From Icerya purchasi (taxonomy: Eukaryota; Arthropoda; Insecta; Hemiptera; Monophlebidae), in NCBI GenBank assembly GCA_039619475.1, contig CM077115.1, forward strand, positions 538,316,315 through 538,380,314: DNA of 64,000 nt, given 5' to 3'. This document shows positions 28,385 to 40,524 of this stretch, piece after piece (the stretch's first letter is position 1; every line of letters begins with the position of its first letter). The position numbers and the translations under genes were made by a program. The notes beneath the pieces are model-generated. The model was not told the origin of the DNA and made no database searches. It saw only the letters and a program-made list of their open reading frames with translations.

Positions 28385-29525
28385 TCATCCTATATTTCGA
28401 TTACATATTGTACCCATTTGTTCTGTGATTTCCGTAATTCTTCCTTTTATTCCATCTGTTTTTGTTTCTTCATATGCTTTTGTGAATGTTTCGTTTATCT
28501 TCAGACGCATTTTTTCTTTCGTTTTTTCATCTTGTAGCCTGGTTACATCTATTACCGTGTTGTTATTTGTTCCTCTCTTCTTCATTTTTTTCCAGCGTAG
28601 TTCAAACCTTGCCACCACTGGGTTATGATCTGATCCTACATCTGCACCTGGGTACGCTGTTACTCTTTTAATTGCGTTCCTGTATCTTTCATTAATTATA
28701 ATACAATCGATCTGGTTCCTTATTACCCTATTTTCAGTACTGCTCGGCGACTCCCATGTATATAATCTCCTTTTGGGCATTTTGTACCACGTATTGCTTA
28801 CTACTAAATTGTGATGCTTGCAAAATTCAAATAATCGGTCTCCCCTTTCATTGGGATGTCCCAAACCGAACGGTCCTACCCAATTTTGTCGTCTGCCTTC
28901 TCCTATTTTCGCATTAAAATCACCCACATTATTATCAAAATTTCATTTGGTTTTGTGACTGTCTTAAGCTTTTCTATATGGTTGTATTGCTCCTCCGTCT
29001 CTTCATCATATTTCGGATCGGCAGTTGGAAAATACACCTGTATAATATTCATGATGACGTTTCCGAATTTCATTCTAATTAGCATCAGTCTTTCTGAGAA
29101 TGGTGTAAATCCTATTACGAAGGGGATATATTGTTTACAGATAATCATTCCGACTCCATTTATGTGTTTCAAATTATTATTTCCGGAGTAGTAGAATTTT
29201 CCTTCTCTTGTATTTATTTCTCCATTATTCCAAGTATGCCAATTTCCATTCTTTTCATTTCTTCTAACACATTCTCCAATTTTCCCGGTTGATATAAACT
29301 TCGGATGTTCCATGTGGCGATTTGTATCTGTTGTTGCGTTTTCCTAGTATTATCCTTAGCAGACGGTGGTATTCTTCGCACCCTGTGCCCCCTAAAGGGC
29401 CGCACCGGACTCAGGGCCATTTTCTTATGATTTTCTGCCATATATGATAACCTGGGAAAATTACAGCGGTGGTTTCCCTCTTGCCTTCCGCCGGATTTTT
29501 CTGTAGGGGTTGTCTCCCTTAGCAC
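28385..29525 (-). pseudogene. LINE APE-type endonuclease region (broken)
   Basis: Overlapping pieces (29214-29525, 28903-29313, 28385-28927) carry QIATWNIRSLYQPGKLENV, VYFPTADPKYDEETEEQY, MGDFNAKIG and GSDHNPVVARF. These are landmarks of the apurinic endonuclease domain that nicks the target. They sit in three frames. Confidence 0.85.
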
Positions 29526-30159
29526 GAGGGGACCCGGTTATAAGGCGCCGGGTGCTCGCCTACTCGCCCTGAGTTGATATTCATCAACTCGACTGAGGCA
29601 CATAGTCACGGGCGAGCTGCTGGTAGTCTGCTAGATATATATGCAGAAAAAGCTTAACGGTATTTAAAAGCAGGCGTATTATCGGCATCTACACCTCCTT
29701 CCGTTTTCCTACCAGCGTATAATGTGAGTTCTGATTTAGCTTTTCTGATCAATTCTAAGTCCGTCGAACAGAAAATTTCCACCCCGCACGACGTGAACGT
29801 ACAGAACTCACGAGGTTGTTGTTTCGTATCTATGTCAATGGGACTAGCACTACAGCCATAGAGTGACTACTTACTGGAGAAGGATGCTCTAGTTACAACA
29901 ACCTGTGCCTCGCGGGGCCAGTATGCATTAAGTATCATTATTATTATGTTATCTATGTTTACATGTAAGAATAATAGTAAACCCAATAATGGATAATAAC
30001 GGTCATTATGTTTCAATTTTTCATTATAAAAAAATGTCTATAGTGGTTTTAAATCTAATATGGGGATATATGATTTTATATGCGGCCCGCGGAGTTATGA
30101 TGCATTTCCAAAGTGGCCCGCAAGGTCATTTGGGTTGGCCACCCCCGTTGTAAAGGCTT

Positions 30160-30385
30160 AATATTTTATTAAACAAGAATAAAATCTTAATTAAAACATA
30201 ATATTCGTGGCTTTCTGGCAAATTGTTCTACCATTTTATTGTTATAAAAGTCTTCCAAATTATCCATGATTACGCGTCTATGAATATTCTCATCATGGCC
30301 AGTTGATTAAAAAATTTCGCAGCTCCAGCGGAAGGGTGGTAACGACATTCTCCTGCCCCCCTTGGTGACGCTCATGCCTACAATG
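30160..30385 (-). repeat. Short repeat family with GTCACC/GTCGCC ends, copy 1
   Basis: The reverse complement matches 40222-40435 over ~200 bases, including TTTAATCAACTGGCCATG and GGAAGACTT. Its outer end has GGTGACGCTCATG. The inverted ends in the second copy (GGGTGTCGCC / GGTGACGCCC) suggest a MITE of ~0.3 kb. It abuts the hAT duplication. Confidence 0.65.
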
Positions 30386-30803
30386 GTAGTATTATTTGCG
30401 TTTACATAACGGTATTTTGGGAGGGGGGTATTTTATATTATTTTTGCGCCATTATTTAATTTCACTTTGTTATTTTGTATATTATTTCGATATTAATATT
30501 CCTTTCCCTGTGACTGTTTAATTTCATTTTGTGTCACTGTGTTTTTGTATATGACAATTCCGACATTTCTTTGTAACTTCTGAATTAAAAAGTCTTCATC
30601 TCGCGCAACGTTGCATATTGTAGTCAAAACGTGTATTAATAATAATAATTAAGATTATTTGATTTCAATTGATTTCAGTTGATTTCATTTGCTTGCAATT
30701 CACAGCATTCCCATAACGGTATTAAATTGAATGGTGTTTTTTTTTCAGTGTATCTTTGTTTACTACAATACTTTTATTTACTTTCTCAGTCATTAATATC
30801 AAT

Positions 30804-30838
30804 CTTCGCCATAGCGAAGCGTGGGCGGGTTCAGCTAG
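30804..30838 (+). mobile_element. Helitron-like 3' terminus
   Basis: CTTCGC-CATA-GCGAAG forms a perfect 6-bp stem followed after 15 bases by CTAG and then T, the hairpin-plus-CTRR structure of Helitron 3' ends. GTGGGCGGGTTCAGCTAGT also looks like insect Helitron termini. I did not locate the 5' end. Confidence 0.5.
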
Positions 30839-31769
30839 TATTGTATAAAAATCACAAGTTACCAAACGAATCAATACACATTTGTTTCGTGAACTGAAAA
30901 TAGTAAAACAGCTGATGATTGATTTATTCAAATGAAAATACGCGAGACAAATTAACATGATTTTTCGTACGAACAAATAGACAAACTACAGTGAATAACG
31001 ATAAAAATCATGTTATACCAATGATCGCGAATTATCACTAGCTCTATAGCGATTAAATCGAATTAGATCATGAAATCGATAAAAAGGATCGAAACAAGGA
31101 AAATTACATGAAAAAGTACAACGATAGAAAGTAAAATGAACGATAACTAACGAAGAAAAGGGTCTAACGTAAAACAACCGGAACGGATATAATTTGTAAC
31201 CCACACGGCCATATATGTATATTTGTGGTCGAAACGGTTAACAACGACCGTAGTGAATAAAAAAGCCGCCGAAAAATAGCGGGCTGCTGTAATTCTAAAT
31301 TAATATGGTTATTGTTTCCGAACATTGACATCACTACAAAGTGCGATAAGGTGTACGTACAACGAAAACTGCATTACGGGTCAACTACTGCGCCTACATC
31401 TAGACCAACTCATACGGTTATTATAATAGTAGTTTTTCACTCTATGTTAATTTTAAATGAAATAATATAAAAAAAATTTTAAGCCTTTATTTATTAATTC
31501 AATAAAAGGAAAATAAATTTTTACGGTTCCATCAAAAATCGGGGTATTTAAAAAAAAATAAATAAAAGTATTGGTCTAAAAAAATTACATTTCATATCAT
31601 TATCGATCAACGCCTTCGTCTTATTCGTTTAAAATACCTCACTTTAGTGGACCTTGAAAATTATTTTCCTTATTTTTATTGCATTAATAAAATGAAGACC
31701 GAGTTTTTTTTATATTGTGTAATGCCTCCATTACGGAGTAAAAGAGGCGTAAAATAAAAACAAGTTCAA

Positions 31770-32000
31770 TCAAGCATGATGTTTTACGCGCTGAGGATTG
31801 CGTCTGTTAAGTTAATGACAGTCATAATATTTATATTTACATAATGCTAAATTCAAAAAAACAAAACTATCTGATTTTTCGCGCCACAAAGAGGGAGAGA
31901 CACGTCACTTTTGCGATTTTTTGAACTATTTGCAAATTTCGGAAGTTTTGTTAAAGAAATAACATATAATAATTTCATTCCTGGCAAATAACGATCTTTC
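31770..32000 (+). repeat. Fragment of the 50.7/53.5-kb repeat family
   Basis: Matches 50700-50930 in order: AGCATGATGTTTxAxGCGCT, TTTACATAATGCTAAATTC, a GCGATTTTTTGAA phrase, and the TTCGxxAAGGAAAT/GACAAATA phrases. Confidence 0.6.
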
Positions 32001-35000
32001 AGCGCCTCAAAGGCTTCAATATAAAATTGTAATTTTTTTTCTTTTTTAAACTTTATTTATCATTGAACTGCCCGAGGGCATACACAAATATTGTTAATAG
32101 TAAAAATAAAAAATTAAAGGAAAAAAAAAAACAAAAAAAAATCACATTCTTAATTGACTGGTCATTGCCTGCCTAGGTCATTAGTTATGATAGTTTTAAT
32201 AAATTGCTTAGGCATACAAGTTCGTGCGGCTTCATTCTCTCCTTCTCGTATCGTTCCTCATGTTAAGGAGATCAACGCTAGTATTTATAAACATGTGAAT
32301 GAAGTGGCAAACTGTAAATATATGAGATACATCTACATTGCAAAATGATCTAATCAACCATTACGCTCAACCACTTTGCTGTATTTGCGATAAAATTATA
32401 TTTTATTTATTTTTTATTCATTTATTTATTTTTTCTAAAATCTAGTTACCTGAAAAATAAATATTTTAGAGCTAGATATTTAATCATGCAAGTTATGTAA
32501 CACGGATTAATTACTTGGAATCTGTTTTTCTTATTACTGTGAAATATGACCTACATAAACCATAATTCGTTTTTAAAACATGCAAAAACATTAGTAATGA
32601 AATTAACATAACTAAGTAGCAAAAATTTTCCGATATTTAAACAACTATTTGACATTCTTAAAAGTATATATTTGTTTTATAACCGTAATATGTAATTATT
32701 TTAGAAAACAGGTAAATATTGACCGCTAGTGAGTATTCCTAAAAAATACAACAGCACTAAAAACATATATATGCGAAAAATAATTTTATGGATATATTGT
32801 AAACTGCTCATATTTCTCAAACGGGCGTCAATTTTTTTTTGTCGGTTCGGTTCTCACCATGGGAGATTTCCTGCAAGTGACTGAAAAGAGGTAATGAATA
32901 GGACCTCCAATATTTTACAATATGCGAATCCGTAGGAATAAAAGAAAAAGCAAAAGTGATAAAATCGTCATGGAAAAAATCGTATATATTTCTTGGAATT
33001 GACTATAGCAGTTGTTATTATTTCGGCGGAAGAAGAATTACTAGAATATTTTTCGAATAGACTATTCTTAATAATGACCGTAGTACGGAGAATTAACGAA
33101 TGAAACTGTTTCCTGTAAATAAGTGTAGTGCTTTAGTTTGTTTATTTCACCAAATCCTGAATAGCTTCATAAGAGGTGAAATTTATTTACCTGCATTGTT
33201 CATAACCCGTACGATTGGCTATTCGGTTTTAGATTTCTAAGAAAATGGTTAATTTTCCTAACAGAAGAACATAACGAAATGTGCAATAAATGCGTGTAAA
33301 ACATGCCGTTATTGTTATTTTTACTTTTCTGTTCCGAAAAAAAAAAAAAAAATGCCGCAAAGGATGCTGACGTATAATGGTTTCTGTCATTCGTCTACGA
33401 ACGTGATATAATATCAACAAAATAAAGAAAACATAGTCTTACTGATAAAAGTAACGAAGTAAAAAAAAAAAATATATGTCAATTGCGACAAATGTTTGTT
33501 GAAAGTCGAAACAAATTATAATCAGCTTCAGCTTGAAGATTATCTTCGTGGTGTACCACATAATGTAATTAGTTAACTTTAGTGTTTGCATGTATTATCG
33601 GTACTATTATTATTACTTCTATGTAAGATTTCGAAATCGTTTATTTCTATATTTGTGTAATTAATGCTATTATTATTATATTACAATTGCAAACTCTTAT
33701 TTTGTTGGGAAAACCTGAAAGAGGAAAAACATAATTTCTAATTCGACTAGCTGTATGAACACTCGTTGTACTTTGTAGGTATATGTAGTTTGAGAAATTA
33801 TCATTCCTGTGAAAGGAGGGATAATTTTTTTGCGACAGTTTCATCGCAATACATACTATAGGTTTTAAATTGTTGATAACTTAAATATTGTTTATGCTTG
33901 TTACAGAAAATACCTATTTATTAAATAAAACTGTATCCATTTCATATAAGAAAGATTGATTCCTTATCGAAGAGTAATGAGGATATTGTTCCAATTTTTG
34001 TGGTTTTTGAAAATTTCATTTATTACCAAACGACCAAACATTGTAATTTGTGTAGTATGCTGTAAGATAATTTAACAGGCTCAACTTGATATTCGCACAT
34101 TTGTGTTTAAGCCGTATGTGAAAAAAAGAAACAAAAAAAAAACAACGGACTAGAATATTATTTTTCTTATAAATATGTTCAAAATTTATCTTCTTCTCTC
34201 TTTCATACCTACTTCATGTAACATTTTATATGTTTTCGTTTACTACGAAACATGCACGCAGGAGTTTTCATAAATATTAAACATTTTTTTCTTTTTGTGC
34301 GTTTTACTTTTATGCCAATAAGGTTAAATCTAAAAAAGCACCCTAAAGGAATTGAACAAAAATAAAATCAAACATACAAAGGCTAACTGACGAATCATTC
34401 TGAATAAATTAATGAAATAACTATATAAAAACGAATAGACGATCGTACATATTTTAACAATTACTCATTTATTGTTTGATCACATTTTACCTTAATGGGA
34501 CTTTTCTGTTCAGCGAATACAAAAAGAAAACAAGCAAGCGTACGGATAATTTCGTATTTGCAACAACACATCATAAGTATCGAAATGCAAACCGGGTAAA
34601 GGTCCTTGATTGACGTGCCCAAATAAATAAATAAGACTGAGGTCGGAAAAGGTAATTCTCATTTAGGTTTTGCAGTCACTACCAATAAGCAGGTATAGAG
34701 AACTAAATATAGCTTCTTTTATATTATTCACTACCGTCACTAAAGAATTTTTTTTTTCCCTGAAATAAAACCAAAAAACCTTTAGTAAAGAAAGCCGATA
34801 TGATGAGGAACAAAAGTCAAAAAAGTTACTATAATAAATATTTAATGGAAATTGAAAGAACGATGATTCGAATAACAAATATCTGCAAATTATTCCTTTT
34901 AAAGCTTTGTGTTTCTCAAATCCAACCCACCTGAACCGACAATATTTAGAAAGTATTATTGCAATTTAGTGTGATAAGTTAGTAAAAAAAAACGAAATTT

Positions 35001-36012
35001 TAGAAAGAAAAAGTTCGATTAAAATGCGTTTTGTAACTAACAAACGTGTAAATTACAAAGTGGTAGTAGCCATTGACGGTTCTTTTCCTTTTTTTATTAA
35101 ACACTATTTCACAGTGGAAAATTACTTAATCGCTTCTGTTTCTCTCTCTCTCAACTTACTTCTTTACTTTTTTCTTTTTCCCTACAAAACACGCATCAAG
35201 TATTGCCGAGTCGATTTTTCTAATTATTATTATTTTTTTATGAGCCGCTCGTTTCATTATTAGACAAAACAAGAAAAGCTTCTTGCTTATTGACTTTATT
35301 AAAATTTTTACGAAAATAATATTAGTCCAGTGTTTTGAAGATTGAAAATTTTTCTAAACTAAAAAAAAAAAAAAAATTAGTTAGTCGGACAGGATGTTTT
35401 ATGTACTAAACATTCTGTGAGTTAATGTAAAGATTACCATAATTTACATTTACATAATATTAAATTTAAAACAAAAATATTTAATTTTTAATTTGTAATA
35501 TCGTATATATTTCTCGCCAACTATTAACATAAATGTGTTTATGTTTAAAAAATTTTGCGCCTTTGTTTGTCATTTTCGATATTTTTTTGAAACCAGGGTT
35601 GATTCGTCAAGGAATTAGATATATAATTAAAATCGTAGATAACAGAAAAAACTTCTTCAATAAACGTTCCTCAAATAAATTTGTTAGATACGAATAAACA
35701 AGAAAGATAATATAAGGAATATGTATCAGAAGCAAATTCAATCCAGTTATGTTACACTTTAAATGACTTAGAGTTGATAGTTTGTAATTTTTTAAATACG
35801 GTTGACTATTCGTTAGCAAAAAAAAAAAAAAAGAAAAAAACCAATAATGCATTTGACCGATTATTAATATCAATAATTTTCGTCTGTTTCGTATCACCAT
35901 TGCTAATAGAATTCTTAAATTTACATCGCGAAAGTCTGTTTATGAGTATTTCACGCTGAAGTCGTTATTTCAAAAAAAAAAAAAATAGAAATTATTTTAA
36001 AAAAGCAAATAA

Positions 36013-36350
36013 CCTGTTTCTTCCGGAAATTTCTATCTATCTCTTGTTCCTGACCGTAGTTCCCAGACATTGCTTCCAATTATCCGCCGTGTTATTTGTC
36101 CCGGCTCCAACATCCGTTCTGACGAATGGAAAGGGTATACACCCCTTTCCAGTGATCCTAATTACTTCCATCGGACTATAAATTACTCGGTCACATATGT
36201 TAATCCGGATACCGGGGGGTTCACACCAATAACATTGAACGTTTATGGCGTGAAGCTCGGAGTAAAATTCCGAAATATGGTACTAGGCAAGATTTCTTTC
36301 CCTATTATATCGGGGAATTTTACTTTTTGCAAAGAGTACCACAACGCTAA
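36013..36350 (+). pseudogene. Merlin (ISXO2-like) transposase fragment with one frameshift
   Basis: The first frame (36013 to ~36217) reads SLVPDRSSQTLLPIIRR, then IRSDEWKGYTPL (a DDE aspartate) and HRTINYSVTYVNPDTG. The continuation is in another frame from ~36219, with TNNIERLWRE (the third acidic residue) and a terminal GEFYFLQR block ending TAA at 36348-36350. The frame change falls in a run of six G (36214-36219), so a one-base insertion is the simple cause. The N-terminal part of the transposase is missing. Confidence 0.8.
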
Positions 36351-37104
36351 CGTATACATATACATTTTTTAACACCGCCGCCGAGATGTAGCCCGCTTAT
36401 TAAGGTATGTTAACTTAGTATATTAAATATCCCGCCTTTTTTAAAATTTAACATTATTTTTAAAATATCATCTTTCCCGTATTTCACTTTTCGCGCTATT
36501 TTTCATATGACGTTACCTACTTGGCTTTTTTCCGGTCGTGTTTATTTTTAGTCGTAATTTTAGTTCGCTCATTTTCGCTGTTCATAACTCACTATGAATA
36601 ACAGCAAAAATGAACGAACTAAAATTACCACCAAAAATGAACTGGTGTACATCGTATAACGGCTTACCGAAAAATCGAAGAATGAGAAGTTTCGCAGGAG
36701 TTCTGTATAGAAATTACGATAAATAACCTACAAGTGGGGGAGTCCATTTTCTGGATGAAAAAGAATTTGAAGAAATGTTCAACTTTCCATGATTTAAAAA
36801 AAAAAATTATAGGAGACATTTTGGAGCATGGAAGAACAAAACTGTATAAAAGAGAATTTTTCTCGATGAAAAAATATTTAGAACCACTAAAAAATTTAGA
36901 AAAATTTATTTTAACATGGGTTCATAAATTAAATTTTCCTGACAATTTAATCGTTCAAAAATAATTTATAATTATAATAAGAAATAGTCTTCCGCGAGAA
37001 TTGAAATGGGCGGTAAAATGCCGCAGTGTCCTAACAGGTTATCAACTAGGCCAAAAACTTGAATAGCAAGAAATCAAAGTATAATATATATTACATATAC
37101 CCTA
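36351..37104. other. No recognisable gene; one hairpin
   Basis: An inverted repeat at ~36553-36634 pairs TTTTAGTTCGCTCATTTTCG with its complement around ~40 bases that include TTCATAACTCACTATGAA. An open frame at 36755-36964 is lysine-rich and unrecognised. Confidence 0.5.
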
Positions 37105-37883
37105 GAGGGGTAAATCTACGAATTGATAACATACGATGATTCGGTTTTAATTAAATTAATGAGAATTATCCCCGATCATTCTATAGCTGGAACTCGTATC
37201 CGAGTAGCCCCAGATGCACATGTATTAAGATGTGCATCTTGCAGTGCGTGTAATTATCGGAAGTGTAGTTGCACGCCTACACCTACGCCCGCTAGGAAAC
37301 CGACACCTAAATCAATGGCACACACTTAAGTGAGACGATTGAAGTAGGAGCGCAACCTAGCTTTCGTACTGCCGACAACGTGAGAAAGGTACCAATGGCA
37401 AGGCGAACCAAGACGACTGGCCTTTACTCACGTTGATGCGATTGTTCGCCGGCTGAATATTTCTATGCGACGCTAATACACACGACTACATTCGGAACTG
37501 ACTATAGTCGCTTGTTATCGCGCTACAGATGCAGACCAAATGTGTCTATACTGCTGTGTACGAAACTACGATCATATTATAAACGAAAATAGCATATTAG
37601 CGTGTGGAAAAGGAGGTGGTGAAATTGCTGAAAGAATGGTGCAAAGAATAAAAAACAAACTGCGTCCGAATTCCTCACTCCTAGATAGTTTTCAATCATG
37701 CAGCTACTGATATAACATGTATTCTATGTTGTTGTTTTTGTGTCTCTCCTCTTATAACTTACTGTTCGTAATTCATAAAGAAGATATTGTTTACGATATC
37801 ATGATATATATGTATATATCACTTTTAGAGTGAATGTAGATATGTGTATGGTTTTTATTTTTTCTTTACACCTATATATAAGT

Positions 37884-37914
<31 letters not shown>

Positions 37915-38106
37915 GTATATTCACTAAGACATATATTAATTCAGGTTTATACAGTTTCGATGTTATAATAAGTATGTATAAATTTGTAACGTGTTCAACC
38001 TGAATAAACGATAATAAGAGTGTCGGGCACTCACACAACGGGCATACTTGCCCAGTAAGACCCACAAACTTATTTTAAAATTTAAAAAAAAAAAAAAAAA
38101 AAAAAA
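37105..38106 (+). mobile_element. Jockey-like LINE 3' fragment, copy 1, with an insertion
   Basis: The fragment keeps the end of ORF2 (SVLIKLMRIIPDHS; then the tail matching KEWCK) and a 3' UTR with TGTCGGGCACTCACACAACG and GGGCAT..TGCCC. It ends in ~24 A (38083-38106). The coding tail is interrupted at ~37206-37599 by another repeat. It is the same family as 55919-57503. Confidence 0.75.
37206..37599. repeat. Inserted repeat (SINE-like), related to 63660-63900
   Basis: Unrelated to the LINE on either side. It shares CAATGGCAAG.CG and, in opposite orientation, GCGCGATAACAAGCG..CAGTTCCGAATGTAGTC with the end of the window. Precise termini and duplication are not clear. Confidence 0.4.
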
Positions 38107-38452
38107 CTAGATGTGTTGGTAGACGAAATAAAGGAAGATAAATTATGCGATACAAATAAAGGATATGAAAAATTGGAGAGGAGGAGCCATCCACCCGGGT
38201 AATGCAACGAAACGAGAATATATTTCAGGTTATCGGAAAAATATATATTAAAGAAATATAAACACGAAAAAAAAACCTAAATAAAAGGGATACCAACTCC
38301 CCGGGTTTAGCAATTTGTTAGATTCGAGAACGAACGACTTTGAATATATCCCCGAAATTTATCAATAACGTCTGTACTACCGGTTCCTGCGTGGAAGGAC
38401 AAACGATAAAACAATTGAAGAGTTCCATCGAAAATAATAATTACATTTTAAT

Positions 38453-38483
38453 AAACAAAGTGATTATAATAATCACTTTGTTT
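38453..38483. repeat. 31-bp perfect hairpin
   Basis: AAACAAAGTGATTAT and its exact complement flank a single A. It lies in sequence upstream of the gypsy relic. Confidence 0.8.
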
Positions 38484-40221
38484 GTTAAAACGTATAATCG
38501 GAACAAAAGATCGACGACTAGGCGATGGGCTGGAAATAATGAAGAGTGATTTGGAAGAACTACTTAATTGTCTAAAAAAAATAAAATAATTCTACTGACC
38601 CTATACCTCCCATATATATGTAAGTATGAAAACGATAAAAAAACATTAAGAGGCACACCGGAAATATAATAGTTATATAAAATCTCTGCGGAAAGAAAAC
38701 GTCGAAATTATTGATTTTAGTATCAATCTGATTTAGGGCAATAATGGCGGATGGTGAATCCCATCCGAAAATCAGAGGAGAATATTACGAAGAATTCATA
38801 GGAAAGGATAGAAATATTGACAAACTGCATTTGAACCGAGAAGGCTTTGTCGTTCTAGATAATACCATTTTCGGGACTGCCACGAGCAAATACGTTCTAT
38901 TTCCTCGATAGCGACGAGGTGGGGGGAGTAACAGGTAATACAAAACGTATAAGCTCCCCGAAATAGAAGTGTACTTGTTGAGAGAGGAAGAGCGGGAGAA
39001 TGACCCGGAAGAAATTCTAATCCTAATTATTGGAATAAGCCTACTAGGTCAGACGTTTATAATGCATCGGTAGATTCAGGATCAGACATTACGGCTATCT
39101 CTCAACAAACCATGCAAGAGATAGCTCGAGAATATAAAAAATTAATACCACAATCGATTTAAGATAATAACAGCATGTAATAAAACTAATAAAGTCAAAT
39201 ACCCAAATTAATTTACCGATCCAACGTAAAAATAAATAAAATCTTTCAATACATGCATATGTATTAAATAAATTAAACATTCCGTTCGTTGTAGCAATGA
39301 TTTCCTACATAAATTTAAAATCAAACTGTGTTTTGATGATGACATAATGAGACAGGTAGGGAGAATCAAGTAAGTTAATATAGTTGGGGTTTAACCGAAA
39401 ACCGGAAATTACGTCGAAAATAAATGTCATAAAAAAGATTGAACAGTTAAATTCTTTCGATATCAGTGAGGTATGGGCGGGCCAGAATGAGGAAGAGTCA
39501 TTAGAAAATGAACTTAAATTAAGGACGAGTGTATTACGTGAAGAAGGTCAAAATGAAATGAAAAAAATGTTAATGGAACATAAAAAGGTTTTTAATGAAA
39601 ATTTGGATTGTTGCAATCAATACCAGTATGAAATTAAATTAAAGTCTAATTAACCGGTAGTTTTTAATGGATCATATCCGGTTCTTCGAAAGTAAGAGAA
39701 TGTTGCAAAAGGGGATTCGAAGTGTGTTCGATCGTTATATTATCACCGTATCTACTTCGTCCTATCGAAAACCTATCGTAGCGGTTACGAAGATGAACGG
39801 CTATACCAGAATTTATCTAGATGCCCCATTGTCTAAATAAGGTTCTACCAAAGAAATATGAAGCGCCGTTACCGACAGACCAATTATTGTTCCGCTTCAC
39901 GGAAGCTAATTTTATTACAGCTATAGACTTGGTATCACGCTTTTTACAAATACCATTAAAGGAGGGATCAGGGAAATATACTGCATTTACTTTTGAGGGG
40001 AAATGCAACGAATTCACGAAAGAGTGCCTGTTGGGTTAATAAATTCGGAAGCAGCTTTCATGCATACCATGAGAAATTATGGCAACGATTGCGAAGAATA
40101 TCTCTTATCGTATGTCGATGATTTATTGGTGTTCTCAAAAACTGATCAGGAACATACTACTCGATTAAACCAAATATTAAAGAATTTATAACAGACAAGT
40201 TTGACTGTAAGTATAAACATG

Positions 40222-40514
40222 GGTGTCGCCAAAGGGATTAAGGTAGGGCCCCCTGAAGCTTTGAAACTTTTTAATCAACTGGCCATGCTGAGTATTCATA
40301 GGCGGGTAATCACGGACAGTTTGGAAGACTTATAATGAAATAGTAGAAAAATTTGCCAGAAACTTACGAAAATTATGTTTTATTTAAGATTTTATTTTCT
40401 TCTTTAATAAAATATCATAAACCTTTACAAATTATAAATTTTATGTTTCCTGTAATTCATATTCTCTTTCTATCTTCTTGCTCCCCACTGGCTCACCGGC
40501 TGGTGACGCCCTTG
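40222..40514 (+). repeat. Short repeat family (MITE-like), copy 2, inside gypsy
   Basis: Begins GGGTGTCGCC and ends GGTGACGCCC, which are inverted relative to each other. The interior matches the reverse complement of 30160-30385. Confidence 0.6.
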
Positions 40515-40524
40515 ATTATAAATA

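Larger units (their letters stand above)
26464..29918 (-). mobile_element. Near full-length APE-RT LINE inside the hAT element
   Basis: Flanked by an 11-bp duplication CAGTATGCATT (26453-26463 and 29919-29929). On the minus strand, a GC-richer leader (29530-29918) precedes an APE endonuclease, reverse transcriptase and a C-terminal GHI-R..GKRGRGRRR..SW domain. The frame is broken several times, so the copy is dead. The 3' end is a short GAA-type simple tail rather than poly(A). Same family as the relic cut by the Polinton. Confidence 0.85.
26290..30147. mobile_element. hAT-family DNA transposon interrupted by a LINE
   Basis: The ends are CAGGGGTGGCCAACCC (26290) and its complement GGGTTGGCCACCCCCG (to 30147), the classic hAT terminal type. 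An 8-bp flanking duplication differs by one base (TTTTAAAG at 26282-26289, TTGTAAAG at 30148-30155). Subterminal GCGGCC.GC repeats are visible on both sides. Without the LINE only ~400 bp remain, so it is a non-autonomous copy. Confidence 0.85.
30386..36012. other. 5.6-kb AT-rich stretch without recognised genes
   Basis: Apart from a Helitron-like 3' end (30804-30838) and a repeat fragment (31770-32000), I find only short frames, homopolymer runs and simple repeats. Several 60-100-codon frames are low-complexity and show no family pattern. Confidence 0.6.

Noticed and set aside
36755..36964. Lysine-rich 70-codon frame
   Set aside because: No recognisable motif, AT-rich codons and no supporting signals; chance is likely.
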